From Streptomyces sp. CT34 (lineage in GTDB: Bacteria > Actinomycetota > Actinomycetes > Streptomycetales > Streptomycetaceae), in assembly GCF_000805335.1 (NCBI RefSeq), contig NZ_KN708638.1:7313305-7373521 (forward strand): DNA of 60,217 nucleotides, given 5' to 3'. This document shows positions 51,628 to 60,217 of this stretch, piece by piece. Numbering within the stretch: position 1 is the stretch's first letter; every line of letters starts with the position of its first letter. The notes under the pieces were generated by a model. That model was not told the origin of the DNA. It did not search any database and saw nothing but the letters and a program-made list of their open reading frames with translations. The position numbers and the translations under genes are program-made.

Positions 51628-52905
51628 ATGACCAACGACATGACGCCTTCCGGCCCTTCGTCTCCCTTCACTCCCTCGTCCGCCGCCGCTGCGGCTTCCG
51701 ATCGTTCGTCCTCGCCCTTGTCCCGCAGGGCAGTTGTCGGGGCGGCGCTCGCCGGCGCGGCGGCGGTGGCGGACATCGGCCCCGCGCGCGCCGCGACCGC
51801 CGGACCGCCGCGACCCCGCTTACGCCCCTCACCTCCACTGCCTTCCTCGCCCCTCCCGCCCCTCGACGTCGCGGCGCTGCGCGCGGCCCTGTCCGACCTG
51901 GAGCACCCCGAGGTCACCGGCGCCCAGTTGCGCGTCACCGGGTCGGCGGGGCGGTGGTACGGCACCGCCGGGGTCGCCGACCGGGCGAGCGGCCGGGCCA
52001 TAAGGGAGCGGGACAGGTTCCGCATCGGCAGTATCACCAAGGTGTTCGTGGCCACGGTGGTCCTCCAACTGGCGGCCGAGGGCCGGGTCGCGCTCGATTC
52101 CGTCATCCAGTGCCATCTCCCCGGCCTGCTGCCGTCCGACTTCCCGCCGATCACCCTCACGCAGCTGCTCAACCACACCAGCGGCTTCCCCGACGAGAAG
52201 GGGGACGGCCTGCCGGACCTGTCCACCCCCGAGGCGATCGCCCGCCACCGCTACGACCGTTGGACCCCGCAGCAGTTCATCGCCCTGGTCTCGCACGGTC
52301 CGATGAAATTCGCACCCGGCAGCAAGCAGGAGTACCGCGGTATCAATTACGTCCTGCTGGCCCTGCTCATCGAGCGGCTCACCGGCCGCCCCTACGGCGA
52401 GGTGATCAGCAGCCGCATCCTGCGCCCGCTCGGTCTGCGGCAGACCTCGTTCCCCGGGAAGGACATCCGTATCCAAGGGGCCCATGTCCACGGCTATATG
52501 AGAATGACCGACGGCAGCCTGCTCGACATCACCGACTACGACCAGACATCCGCCTGGGGCGAAGGCGAGATGATATCGACCACCGGAGACCTGGACCGGT
52601 TCCTCGCCGCCCTGTTCTCCGGCCGGCTGCTGCCGCCGCACGTCCTGGAGAGGATGTTCACGCTGCCCGACGGCGTGCGCATGGTCGACGGCAGCCCCGC
52701 CCGCTACGCGGCCGGCCTCCAGACCGTCACCATGAACGGCATCACCCTCTGGGGCAAGACCGGCGAGCGCTACGGCTATGCCTCGGTCATGATGGCCACC
52801 CGCGACCAACAGCGCCGGGCAGTACTGTCGTTCAACCCGACGCACCGGGACGCGACCCAGCTCCGGATGACCCAGCGGGTGGTGCAGGCGCTGACGAAAG
52901 GGTGA
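51628..52905 (+). CDS. Exported serine hydrolase (beta-lactamase/DD-peptidase fold)
   Basis: 425 residues. A twin-arginine-like signal (SPLSRRAVVGAALAGAAAV) lies at ~28-47. The catalytic SxxK is in RIGSITKVFVA, the Tyr motif in KQEYRGINYVLL, HTSGFP is the family marker, and LWGKTGERYGY is the third box. This is the class C/EstB/D-aminopeptidase type (peptidase S12). Codon 65 is TTA (51820-51822), in the Pro/Arg-rich linker after the signal. Likely acts on cell-wall peptides or esters outside the membrane. ATG at 51628 was chosen; the open frame extends further upstream without protein character. Confidence 0.87.
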   Translation: MTNDMTPSGPSSPFTPSSAAAAASDRSSSPLSRRAVVGAALAGAAAVADIGPARAATAGPPRPRLRPSPPLPSSPLPPLDVAALRAALSDLEHPEVTGAQLRVTGSAGRWYGTAGVADRASGRAIRERDRFRIGSITKVFVATVVLQLAAEGRVALDSVIQCHLPGLLPSDFPPITLTQLLNHTSGFPDEKGDGLPDLSTPEAIARHRYDRWTPQQFIALVSHGPMKFAPGSKQEYRGINYVLLALLIERLTGRPYGEVISSRILRPLGLRQTSFPGKDIRIQGAHVHGYMRMTDGSLLDITDYDQTSAWGEGEMISTTGDLDRFLAALFSGRLLPPHVLERMFTLPDGVRMVDGSPARYAAGLQTVTMNGITLWGKTGERYGYASVMMATRDQQRRAVLSFNPTHRDATQLRMTQRVVQALTKG

Positions 52906-53041
52906 GTGAGGGACAGCGGGTGCGGCGGGCCCCGGCCCCCGCCCCGGCCCCGCGCCTCGCCGCCGGCCAGCGCGGAGGTGAGGCAGGGCCCCGCGTCCCC
53001 TCCTTACCGAGGGGCGGTGCCGGGGACTCGTGGCAGGGGCG

Positions 53042-53938
53042 TCAGCCGGCGCTCGTCCGGTCGCCGGCCGCGCCGTCGTCGTCGCCGGTGAGCTCGGTCG
53101 CGACGAAGGCGAGCAGGGCGGCGTGCATGGTGTCCGGGCCGGTGCTGTCCAGGGCGGTGGCCAGCACCTGCGTGGCCAGGCCGTCGATCAGCGCGGTGAG
53201 CCGCAGGGCGGTGAAGTCCGGGTCCACGGGGCGGAAGACGCCCTGGTCGACGCCGCGCCGCAGCACGTCGGCGACGGTGCCGCGCCACTGCCGGTAGTAG
53301 TGCTGGTGCAGCCGCCCCACGGCGGTGTCGCGGGCGGCCTGCGCCCACAGGTCGAGCCGGACCAGCCACTGCCGGCGCTGCTGCCCGGTGCGCGGGGTCT
53401 GCAGCGCGATCAGGTGCAGCAGCTCGGCGCGGGCGTCCGGGGCCGCGGCGAGCCCGGTCGCGCGGCGCTCGGTGTCCGTGTCCATGCACCAGCGCACGGC
53501 CGCCTCCAGCAGTTCGTCGCGGCCGGTGAAGTGGTAGTGCACGGCGGCCGGGCTGATGCCGCAGGCGGCGGCGATATCGGCGACCCGTACGCCGTGGAAG
53601 CCGTGCTCGGCGATCAGCCGGACGGTCTCGCGGACGATCTGGAGCGGCCGGCCGCCTTCGGGGACCGCGGCGGGTTCCCGTGCGGGCGGCGGTGCCGGGC
53701 GTTCCGGGGCGCCGAGCAGCCAGCCGGTGTCCACTTCGCCGATCTCGGCGATCCGGACGATCTCGGCGAGCGTGAAGCGCCGGGTGCCGCTGAGCGACCG
53801 GGACAGTTTGGACGGGTCCAGCGCCATCCGGCGGGCGAACTCGCGGCGGCTGCAGCCGAGCCGGTCGATCACCTGCCGGACGCGGTCCGTGACGTGCCCG
53901 GCGTCGTCGGCGATCCGGTCCCCGGGGTCTTCGGTCAT
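53042..53938 (-). CDS. XRE-TetR fusion transcriptional regulator
   Basis: 298 residues with two DNA-binding domains. Residues ~15-70 are an XRE helix-turn-helix (GCSRREFARRMALDPSKLSRSLSGTRRFTLAEIVRIAE). Residues ~95-145 are a TetR helix-turn-helix (GVRVADIAAACGISPAAVHYHFTGRDELLEAAVRW). The remainder is a BetI-like ligand/dimer domain. A double HTH in one chain is unusual. It lies divergent to the SpoIIE-type phosphatase and about 2.4 kb from the glutamine-synthetase/amidohydrolase pair, a plausible target. Confidence 0.88.
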   Translation of the reverse strand: MTEDPGDRIADDAGHVTDRVRQVIDRLGCSRREFARRMALDPSKLSRSLSGTRRFTLAEIVRIAEIGEVDTGWLLGAPERPAPPPAREPAAVPEGGRPLQIVRETVRLIAEHGFHGVRVADIAAACGISPAAVHYHFTGRDELLEAAVRWCMDTDTERRATGLAAAPDARAELLHLIALQTPRTGQQRRQWLVRLDLWAQAARDTAVGRLHQHYYRQWRGTVADVLRRGVDQGVFRPVDPDFTALRLTALIDGLATQVLATALDSTGPDTMHAALLAFVATELTGDDDGAAGDRTSAG

Positions 53939-54238
53939 GGCCGGGGACCGTAACAGCGTGTTGAGAACATCGCAACGGATGGAGGTGCGGGTTCGGTCGG
54001 CGGTCGTGGAATTCTGGGGGAATTGGGGATGGCTCGCGGCGTGACTGATGTGCGAGTCAGGGTGTGGTGCGAGTGCGGGGCATGCCGCGCCGGGCCGCCG
54101 GTGCCGGGGCGGATCGCGCGGCGTGGGCCCTGGGGCGTCCTGCCAGGGCTTCCCCGCCGTCCGCGCGCCCGGCTCCGTGCGCCTAATGCCGGCCACCTGG
54201 ACAAGCCGCAATACGGGTGAATGTGGCAAAGTGACGGC

Positions 54239-56302
54239 ATGGCTGACCGGGGAGCGAAGCAGCCCACCGTGTCGGTGCCGGACGACTGGCCCGCCCACCC
54301 GGACCTGACCCTGGCCCTCAACGGGATGGGCGGCTTCGACTGGGACCTCGACAGCGGGCTGATGCACCTGGATCCGCCCGCCCTGGAGGTTTTCGACCTG
54401 CTTCCGGAGGAGTACGACGACCGTCCGGAAGCCCTCAGCTGCCGTGTGCCGAGCCATGAGGCGGCCAGGCTGGACGCCCTGGTGACCCGCGCGCTCAAGG
54501 ACGGCAGCCACTCCTACGGCGCCTACTTCCGGGTCCGGATGCGGGACGGCACCCTGCGCTGGACCCACGCCCAGGGCAGCATCCGCCGCGACGAGACCGG
54601 CCGGCCGCGCCGGATCATCGGGGTGGTCCGGGACGCCAGCGACGAGTACACCCAGGCGGCCGAGCGGATAGCGATCACCGAGGAGCGCCGTCGGCACACC
54701 AGCCTCGTCGAGCGCACCACCGCCGCCCTGGCCCACGCCAGAACGGTGGGCGAGGTGATCGCGGTACTCGCCGACGAGCAGGGGCTGAGCCGGCTGGGAG
54801 CGGAGAACGTCATCCTCGGACTGGTCGAGGCGGGGCGCATCCGGCTGGTCTCCGAGGGCCGGGCCGGGAGCTTCGTGCCGGACCTGGAGTTCACGCGGAT
54901 CGGCGACGACTTCCCGATGAGCGAGGTGGTGCGGACGCTCACCCCGCGCTTCGTGAAGACCCGGAACCAGTTCCGGTACGCCTATCCACGGCTGTGGCCG
55001 GCCATCGAGCCGCTGAACATCGGCTCCGCCGCGTATCTGCCGCTGATCGCCCAGGGCCGCCCGATCGGCGTCATCGGGCTGTTCTTCGAGCGGGAGAGCG
55101 AGTTCCGCGACCAGGAGCGCAATGTGCTGGTCGCGCTGGGCAGCAGCATCGCGCAGAGCCTGGCCCGCGCGATGCTCTACGACCAGGAGCACGAGATCGC
55201 CGCGGGCCTCCAGCAGGCGATGCTGCCGCGCCGGATCCCCGGTGTCCCGGAGGCGCAGATCGCCGTCCGCTACCGCTCCGCCCGGATGGGCCGGGACATC
55301 GGCGGCGACTGGTACGACGTGATCCCGCTGCCGGACGGCCGGGTCGCCGCGGTCATCGGCGACGTCCAGGGGCACGACACCCAGGCCGCGGCGCTGATGG
55401 GGCAGCTGCGGATCGTGCTGCGCGCGTACGCGGCCGAAGGGCACGCGCCCGCCACCGTGGTGGCCCGCGCCTCCGCCTTCCTCAACGAGCTCGACACCGA
55501 CCGCTTCGCCACGTGCACGTACGTCGACGCGGACCTGAGCACCGGCGCGGCCCGCTTCGTACGGGCCGGCCACATCGACCCGCTGGTGCGGCACGCGGAG
55601 GGCATCTGCCGCCGGCTGCCGGTGGCCGGCGGGCTGCCGCTCGGGATCTCGTCGGAGTTCCGGCTGCTCGACTATCCGGTGACCACCGTCCATCTCGCGC
55701 CGGGGGACACCCTGGTGCTGTGCACGGACGGCCTGGTCGAGGAGCCGGGCACGGACCTCGACATCGGGCTGCGGCACCTGGCCAAGGACATCCGCGAGGG
55801 CCCCCAGGATGTCCAGCAACTCGCCGACCGGCTCTGCGAGTCGGCGGACGGCCGGACCGGTGAGGACGACATGGCGCTGCTGCTGCTGCGCCGGCTGGGC
55901 GCGCCGGAGCACGACACCGTGGGCCGCTTTCGGCAGCACATCGTCCCCGCCGACCCCGAAGGGCTGTCCGCCGCCCGGCACATGATCCGCGCGGCGGTAC
56001 GCGCCTGGGGCGCCCGGGAGCGCTCCGAGGAGATCGAGCTGGTCGCCGACGAGCTGATCACCAACGCACTGCTGCACACCGACGGCGAGGCCGTGGTGAG
56101 CATCCGGATGCCGCACGGTGTCGAACGGCGGCTGCGGGTGGAGGTCGAGGACCGGTCCAGCAGTCTGCCGCGGCGCCGGGAACCGGGCGAGGCCGGGGTC
56201 TCCGGCCGCGGGCTGCTGCTCGTCGACCGGCTGGCGGATGTGTGGGGAGTGGAACCGCGCGGCGGCGGAAAGTGCGTATGGTGCGAGTTCAACTGCCCCT
56301 GA
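54239..56302 (+). CDS. PAS-GAF-PP2C (SpoIIE)-HATPase regulatory phosphatase
   Basis: 687 residues (an upstream ATG at 54221 would add 6). A PAS fold covers ~20-130 (LTLALNGMGGFDWDLDSG, ending RDASDEY); a GAF domain ~150-315 (RTVGEVIAVLADEQGL ... PLIAQGRPIGVIGLFF). The PP2C/SpoIIE domain (~325-550) has metal ligands in GGDWYDVIPL (near 355), VIGDVQGHD and GEDDMALLLL. A C-terminal HATPase_c_2 has N-box ELITNALLHT and GRGLLLVDRLADVWG. A one-protein kinase/phosphatase switch of the RsbU/RsbW partner-switching type. Target anti-anti-sigma factor not in the window. Confidence 0.93.
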   Translation: MADRGAKQPTVSVPDDWPAHPDLTLALNGMGGFDWDLDSGLMHLDPPALEVFDLLPEEYDDRPEALSCRVPSHEAARLDALVTRALKDGSHSYGAYFRVRMRDGTLRWTHAQGSIRRDETGRPRRIIGVVRDASDEYTQAAERIAITEERRRHTSLVERTTAALAHARTVGEVIAVLADEQGLSRLGAENVILGLVEAGRIRLVSEGRAGSFVPDLEFTRIGDDFPMSEVVRTLTPRFVKTRNQFRYAYPRLWPAIEPLNIGSAAYLPLIAQGRPIGVIGLFFERESEFRDQERNVLVALGSSIAQSLARAMLYDQEHEIAAGLQQAMLPRRIPGVPEAQIAVRYRSARMGRDIGGDWYDVIPLPDGRVAAVIGDVQGHDTQAAALMGQLRIVLRAYAAEGHAPATVVARASAFLNELDTDRFATCTYVDADLSTGAARFVRAGHIDPLVRHAEGICRRLPVAGGLPLGISSEFRLLDYPVTTVHLAPGDTLVLCTDGLVEEPGTDLDIGLRHLAKDIREGPQDVQQLADRLCESADGRTGEDDMALLLLRRLGAPEHDTVGRFRQHIVPADPEGLSAARHMIRAAVRAWGARERSEEIELVADELITNALLHTDGEAVVSIRMPHGVERRLRVEVEDRSSSLPRRREPGEAGVSGRGLLLVDRLADVWGVEPRGGGKCVWCEFNCP

Positions 56303-56380
56303 CCGGGAAGGCCCTGGCCTGACCGGCGCACAGCGGGAACGGGCGCCGAGGGATCGGCACGGCCAAGTGAGGACTGCTCT

Positions 56381-57757
56381 ATGGGATCGCGGGCTGCGGA
56401 ACAGCGCGAGACCGCCCGTCAGTCGGCGGCGCGGCTGGAGGCGGAAGGCGTCCGGAACGTCGCGCTGACCTGGGTGGACAACGCGGGCATCACGCGCGTC
56501 AAGGCCGTTCCGGCGCAACGGCTCGCGGGCGCCGTGGAGTGGGGCGTGGGGATGTCGCCGGTCTTCGACGTCTTCACCTCCGACGACGCCATCACCGAAT
56601 CCGCCCATCTCGGCGGGCCGGACGGCGATCTGCGGCTCTTCCCCGACCTGGACCGCCTCACCTCCCTTGCCGCACAGCCCGGTTGGGCCTGGGCGCCGGT
56701 CGACCGCTACGACCAACTCGGGCAGCCGCACCCCGCCTGCCAGCGGCTGTTCGCCCGCAGGATGGCCGAACGGGCCACCGCCGCCCGCCTCGACGTGCGG
56801 ATGGGCTTCGAGACCGAGTGGGTGGTCACCCGGGCCACGGACGACCCCGACGTCCTCGACTACCCGTGCCCGGGCCCGGCGTACGGCATGACCCGGGTCG
56901 TCGAACTCTCCGACTACCTCCGTGATGTCACCGAGGCGCTGACCGTCCAGGGCGTCGACGTCCTCCAGCTCCATCCCGAGTACGCGCCCGGCCAGTTCGA
57001 GGTCACCACCGCGCCCGGCGACCCGGTGCGGGCCGCCGACGACGCCGTACTGGTCCGCGAGACCGTGCGCGCCGTCTCCGCCCGGCACGGCCTGCGCGCC
57101 AGCTTCGCCCCCACCGTCGTCGCCGGCGAGGTCGGCAACGGCTGCCATCTGCACCTGAGCCTCTACCGCGACGGCACGAGCCTGCACCGCACCCCGGACG
57201 CGGCATGGGGCCTGGCGCCCGACGCGGTGGCCTTCCTCGGCGGCGTGCTGGACGCGCTGCCCGCCCTGCTCGCCATCGGCTGCCCCTCGCCCGCCAGCTA
57301 TCTGCGGCTGCTGCCCTCCCACTGGGCCGGCGTCTACCAGTGCTGGGGCGTGGAGAACCGCGAGGCCGCGCTGCGCCTGATCACCGGCGCGCCCGACGAC
57401 CCGGACGGCGGCCACGCCGAGGTCAAGACCTTCGACGCCGCCGCCAACCCCTACCTCGCCGTCGGTGCGGTGATCGCCGCCGGGCTGCACGGCATCGAGA
57501 CCGCCGCTCGACTCCCCGAACCGCAGACCGGCGATCCGGGCGTCCTCGGGGTTCGCGAGCGCGCCCGGCGCGGCATCGTCCGGCTGCCCGCCACCCTCAC
57601 CGAGGCCGCCGACCGGCTGGAGAAGTCGGCACCGCTCCGCGAGGCGCTCGGCGAGGTACTGCACGGCGCGGTGCTCGCGGTCCGCCGGGCCGAGGAGGCG
57701 CACTTCGTGGACAGCGCCCCCGAGGCGATCGCCGCCGCCACCCGCTGGCGCTGGTGA
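56381..57757 (+). CDS. Glutamine synthetase-like gamma-glutamyl ligase
   Basis: 458 residues. The beta-grasp N-terminus (NVALTWVDNAGITRVKAVP) and the catalytic barrel are present: GFETEWVV (E-x-E metal), EYAPGQFEVTTAPGDP, GNGCHLHLSLY with the NGxGxH-type loop, and ENREAALRLITG. The adenylylation Tyr loop of canonical GlnA is lacking, as expected for GlnA-like enzymes that glutamylate amines. It overlaps the amidohydrolase by GTGA. Substrate (polyamine, ethanolamine or aniline-like) cannot be decided from sequence. Confidence 0.88.
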   Translation: MGSRAAEQRETARQSAARLEAEGVRNVALTWVDNAGITRVKAVPAQRLAGAVEWGVGMSPVFDVFTSDDAITESAHLGGPDGDLRLFPDLDRLTSLAAQPGWAWAPVDRYDQLGQPHPACQRLFARRMAERATAARLDVRMGFETEWVVTRATDDPDVLDYPCPGPAYGMTRVVELSDYLRDVTEALTVQGVDVLQLHPEYAPGQFEVTTAPGDPVRAADDAVLVRETVRAVSARHGLRASFAPTVVAGEVGNGCHLHLSLYRDGTSLHRTPDAAWGLAPDAVAFLGGVLDALPALLAIGCPSPASYLRLLPSHWAGVYQCWGVENREAALRLITGAPDDPDGGHAEVKTFDAAANPYLAVGAVIAAGLHGIETAARLPEPQTGDPGVLGVRERARRGIVRLPATLTEAADRLEKSAPLREALGEVLHGAVLAVRRAEEAHFVDSAPEAIAAATRWRW

Positions 57758-58929
57758 CGGCCGTGGCCGCCCCGGTGCCCGGCACCCCCGACGACCTGCC
57801 GCCGCTGGTGGACCACCACTGCCACGGCGTGCTGCGGCACGAGCCGGACCCGGCGACGTTCGCCGGGTTCCTGAGCCAGGCGGACCTCCCGCCCGCGGCG
57901 GGCACCAGCTTCTTCGACACCCAGGCCGGGTTCGCGGTCCGCCGCTGGTGCCCGCCGCTGCTGGACCTGCCCGCGCACTGCCCGCCCGAGGACTATCTGG
58001 CCCGCCGCCGCGAGCTGGGCCCGGCGGAGACCCGGCGCCGGCTGCTGTCCGCCGCCGGGATCGGCAGCTACCTGGTGGACACCGGGCTGCCCGGCGACCT
58101 CACCGACCCGGCCGAGACCGCACAGGCGGGCGGCGGCACCGGTTTCGAGGTGGTCCGGCTGGAGGCGCTGGCGGAGCGGATCGCGGGCACGGCGAGCGGC
58201 ACCGCGGAGTTCCTGGACGGCCTCGACCGGGGCGTCCGGGAGGCGGCGCGGACCGCCGTCGCCTTCAAGTCGGTGGCCGCCTACCGGCACGGTCTCGCGC
58301 TGGATCCCCGGACGCCCGGCCCCGGCGAGGTACGGGCGGCGGCCGGCGCCTGGCTGGCCGCCGGCGCGCTCCGGCTGACCGACCCCGTACTCCTGCGCCA
58401 TCTCATCGGGCTGGCCGTGGCCACCGGCCGCCCGCTCCAGATCCACACCGGCTTCGGCGACCCGGACCTGCGGCTCGACCACGCCGATCCGGCGCTGCTC
58501 ACCGGCCTGATCCGGGCCACCGCCGACAGCGGTACCGACCTGGTGCTGCTGCACTGCTACCCCTACCATCGGCAGGCCGCCTATCTGGCCGGTGTCTTCC
58601 CGCACGTCTACGCCGACGTCGGGCTGACGCTCACCCACGTCGGTCCCCGAGCCCCCGCGGTGCTCGCCGAGTTCCTGGAGCTGGCGCCGTTCGGCAAGCT
58701 GCTGTTCTCGACCGACGCGCACGGCCTGCCGGAGCTGTACCTGATCGGCAGCGCGCTGTTCCGGACCGCCCTGGGCTCCGTCCTGGGCGCCTGGACACAG
58801 TCCGGGGCCTGGTCGGCACCGGACGCCCGGCGGGTCGGTGCGATGGTCGCGGCGGAGAACGCCCGCCGGGTGTACGGGCTGGCGGAGCCGGACGACGGCA
58901 GGGCCTCCGGCGGGCACCCCGGGCGGTAA
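57754..58929 (+). CDS. Amidohydrolase family protein (FluG N-terminal-like)
   Basis: 391 residues. Metal-binding VDHHCHG near residue 20, QIHTGFGDPD (His ligand) in the middle, LLHCYPYH with a further His and FSTDAHGLPELY with the late Asp: a TIM-barrel amidohydrolase related to the half fused to glutamine synthetase in fungal FluG and plant nodulin-GS. GTG at 57754 overlaps the ligase stop. The two may do opposing or sequential steps on the same gamma-glutamyl or amide compound (inference). Confidence 0.85.
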   Translation: MTAVAAPVPGTPDDLPPLVDHHCHGVLRHEPDPATFAGFLSQADLPPAAGTSFFDTQAGFAVRRWCPPLLDLPAHCPPEDYLARRRELGPAETRRRLLSAAGIGSYLVDTGLPGDLTDPAETAQAGGGTGFEVVRLEALAERIAGTASGTAEFLDGLDRGVREAARTAVAFKSVAAYRHGLALDPRTPGPGEVRAAAGAWLAAGALRLTDPVLLRHLIGLAVATGRPLQIHTGFGDPDLRLDHADPALLTGLIRATADSGTDLVLLHCYPYHRQAAYLAGVFPHVYADVGLTLTHVGPRAPAVLAEFLELAPFGKLLFSTDAHGLPELYLIGSALFRTALGSVLGAWTQSGAWSAPDARRVGAMVAAENARRVYGLAEPDDGRASGGHPGR

Positions 58930-58987
58930 GGGGTGCTGCCGCCCGGTGCCTGTTCCACCGTGGCCGTACCTCGTGGTTTACTGCCGC

Positions 58988-60217
58988 GTGCCGTCTACAA
59001 CGACTTCTGACGCGACGCCCTCCGCGAAGGACGGGCCCGGCGAAATACCCTTGCGCGCACGGATATTCGCCGATCTGACCCCGCTGCGCGCCTCCCCGGA
59101 CTACCGCCGCCTGTGGTGCGGCAACACCGTCTCCTGGATGGGACAGCAGATGACCGCGCTCGCGGTCTCCCTCCAGGTCTACGCCCTCACCCGGTCCACC
59201 TTCTCGGTCGGCCTGGTGGGTCTGTGCTCGCTGGTCCCGCTGGTCGTCTTCGGGCTCTACGGCGGCGCCGTCGCCGACACCGTCGACCGCCGCAAACTGG
59301 GGCTGTGCAGCGCCGCCGGCGCCACCACCATGTCCGTCGTGCTGGCCGCCGCCGCGCTGGCGGGCTACCACCGGGTGTGGCTGCTCTACTCCGTCGTCGC
59401 CCTCCAGGCCGTCTGCTTCGCACTGAACTCGCCGGCCCGTTCCTCAATGCTGCCCCGTCTGCTCCCCAAGGAGCAGCTGCCGGCCGCCAACGCCCTCCAG
59501 TCGCTGACCACCAACCTCGGCCTGATGGGCGGGCCGATGCTGGGTGGCGTCATCGTCGGCCTGTGGGGCTACCAGGCCGCGTACCTGGTCGACGTGGTGG
59601 CGTTCGGCGGCTCGCTGTACGCGATGTGGCGGCTGCCCGCGATGCGGCCCGACCACGGCGACGGACCGCCGCGCCGCGCCTCCGTCCTGGACGGGCTGCG
59701 CTTCCTCGCCACCCGGCCGAACCTGCGGATGACCTTCTTCTCCGACCTGGCGGCGATGGTGCTGGCCCAGCCGCGCGCGCTGTTCCCCGCGGTCGCGGTC
59801 CTCTGGTTCGCCGGGGACGCCAGGACCGTCGGCCTGCTGGTCGCCGCGCCCGCGGTGGGCGCCGTCCTGGGCGGGCTGTTCTCCGGCTGGCTGGGCCGCA
59901 TCCGCCGGCACGGCCTGGCCATCCTGCTCGCGGTCGCCGCCTGGGGCGCCGCCATCGCCGCCTTCGGCCTGTCCCGGCAGCTGTGGCCGGGCCTGATCTT
60001 CCTGGCCGTCGCGGGCTGCGCGGACACCGTGTCGATGGTGTTCCGCAGCACCATGCTCCAGGCCGCCACCCCGGACCGGATGCGCGGCCGTCTCCAGGGC
60101 GTGTTCATCGTGGTGGTCGCGGGCGGCCCGCGGCTGGGCGACTTCCTCGCCGGGTCGGTGTCCGATCTGACCTCGCCCGCCACGGCCGTGATCGGCGGCG
60201 GACTGGCCTGCATCCTC
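58988..60217 (+). CDS. MFS transporter (EntS-type), cut by the window end
   Basis: The open frame runs from GTG 58988 to the last base: 410 codons with no stop. A ~40-residue hydrophilic N-terminus (PSTTTSDATPSAKDGPGE...) precedes about 11 transmembrane segments. The loop-2 motif is GGAVADTVDRRKLG (G-x3-D-x2-x-R-R), with LNSPARSSMLPRLLPKEQLPAANALQS in the middle. This pattern matches the EntS/MFS_3 exporters of siderophores and drugs. The gap after the amidohydrolase is 58 nt, so it could belong to the same transcription unit. Confidence 0.88.
   Translation, partial: MPSTTTSDATPSAKDGPGEIPLRARIFADLTPLRASPDYRRLWCGNTVSWMGQQMTALAVSLQVYALTRSTFSVGLVGLCSLVPLVVFGLYGGAVADTVDRRKLGLCSAAGATTMSVVLAAAALAGYHRVWLLYSVVALQAVCFALNSPARSSMLPRLLPKEQLPAANALQSLTTNLGLMGGPMLGGVIVGLWGYQAAYLVDVVAFGGSLYAMWRLPAMRPDHGDGPPRRASVLDGLRFLATRPNLRMTFFSDLAAMVLAQPRALFPAVAVLWFAGDARTVGLLVAAPAVGAVLGGLFSGWLGRIRRHGLAILLAVAAWGAAIAAFGLSRQLWPGLIFLAVAGCADTVSMVFRSTMLQAATPDRMRGRLQGVFIVVVAGGPRLGDFLAGSVSDLTSPATAVIGGGLACIL

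Noticed and set aside
53042..57703. Very long minus-strand open frame (over 1500 codons) opposite the phosphatase and ligase genes
   Set aside because: It is an antisense shadow caused by GC-rich third positions. The real genes on the plus strand have clear motifs, and only the 53042-53938 part of this frame is protein-like.

Overview
The window is a 60.2 kb piece of a Streptomyces (or very close actinomycete) chromosome. The DNA is very GC-rich with G/C in nearly every third codon position. GTG and TTG starts are common, a few rare TTA codons occur, and Streptomyces-type families are present: a conservon, an XRE/DUF397 pair, SpoIIE-type phosphatases and RsbW-like kinases. All assignments come from reading the translations; no database search was run.

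Layout. (1) 1-3.4 kb: the edge of a probable enoyl-CoA hydratase gene, an ABC-F ATPase, the initiator tRNA with a strong terminator, an HdeD-like membrane protein and an RsbW-like ATP-binding protein. (2) 3.3-23.7 kb is an isoprenoid and envelope island. idi lies on the minus strand. It is followed by a seven-gene, tightly overlapping operon (4446-11508): a CDP-alcohol phosphatidyltransferase with DUF5941, a LicC-like cytidylyltransferase, a glycerol-1-phosphate dehydrogenase-like enzyme, a second CDP-alcohol transferase, a GT2 glycosyltransferase, and a TagGH/Wzm-Wzt-like ABC exporter. Next comes a complete hopanoid cluster (11879-23666): hpnC, hpnD, hpnE, a polyprenyl diphosphate synthase, shc, hpnG, hpnH, dxs and hpnO. 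Together these supply IPP/DMAPP, FPP, squalene, hopene, adenosylhopane and aminobacteriohopanetriol. The first operon looks like it builds and exports a polyol-phosphate glycan or glycolipid whose product is not obvious; it is the best candidate here for an undescribed system.

(3) 23.7-33.8 kb is mixed accessory and regulatory DNA: a 21-G homopolymer, a tyrosine phosphatase, a GDSL hydrolase, an Scr1/Scr2-like XRE + DUF397 set with an ATP-binding protein and a methyltransferase, a PfkB kinase, an FAD oxidoreductase, a decayed GNAT gene and a metallo-beta-lactamase-fold hydrolase. (4) 34.1-38.3 kb is a conservon (cvnABCD) with a GAF protein as fifth member. (5) 38.4-50.2 kb is bounded by two inverted copies of a small non-coding, MITE-like element, each abutting a TAG stop codon within a CTAG. 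Inside are an acyl-CoA dehydrogenase, a Tat-exported beta-propeller/amidohydrolase fusion, an alpha/beta hydrolase, tRNA-Pro(GGG), an XRE / ImmA-IrrE protease / MAB_1171c-like membrane protein trio, an unusual P450 and a DD-carboxypeptidase.

(6) 50.2-60.2 kb: DUF309 and DUF427 proteins, a beta-lactamase-fold serine hydrolase, an XRE-TetR fusion regulator, a PAS-GAF-PP2C-HATPase phosphatase, a glutamine-synthetase-like ligase overlapping an amidohydrolase (a split FluG arrangement), and an MFS exporter cut by the window end.

In-frame TTA codons (bldA targets) occur in shc, an RsbW-like gene, the beta-propeller amidohydrolase and the serine hydrolase. They suggest that hopene cyclisation and some surface functions are tied to development.
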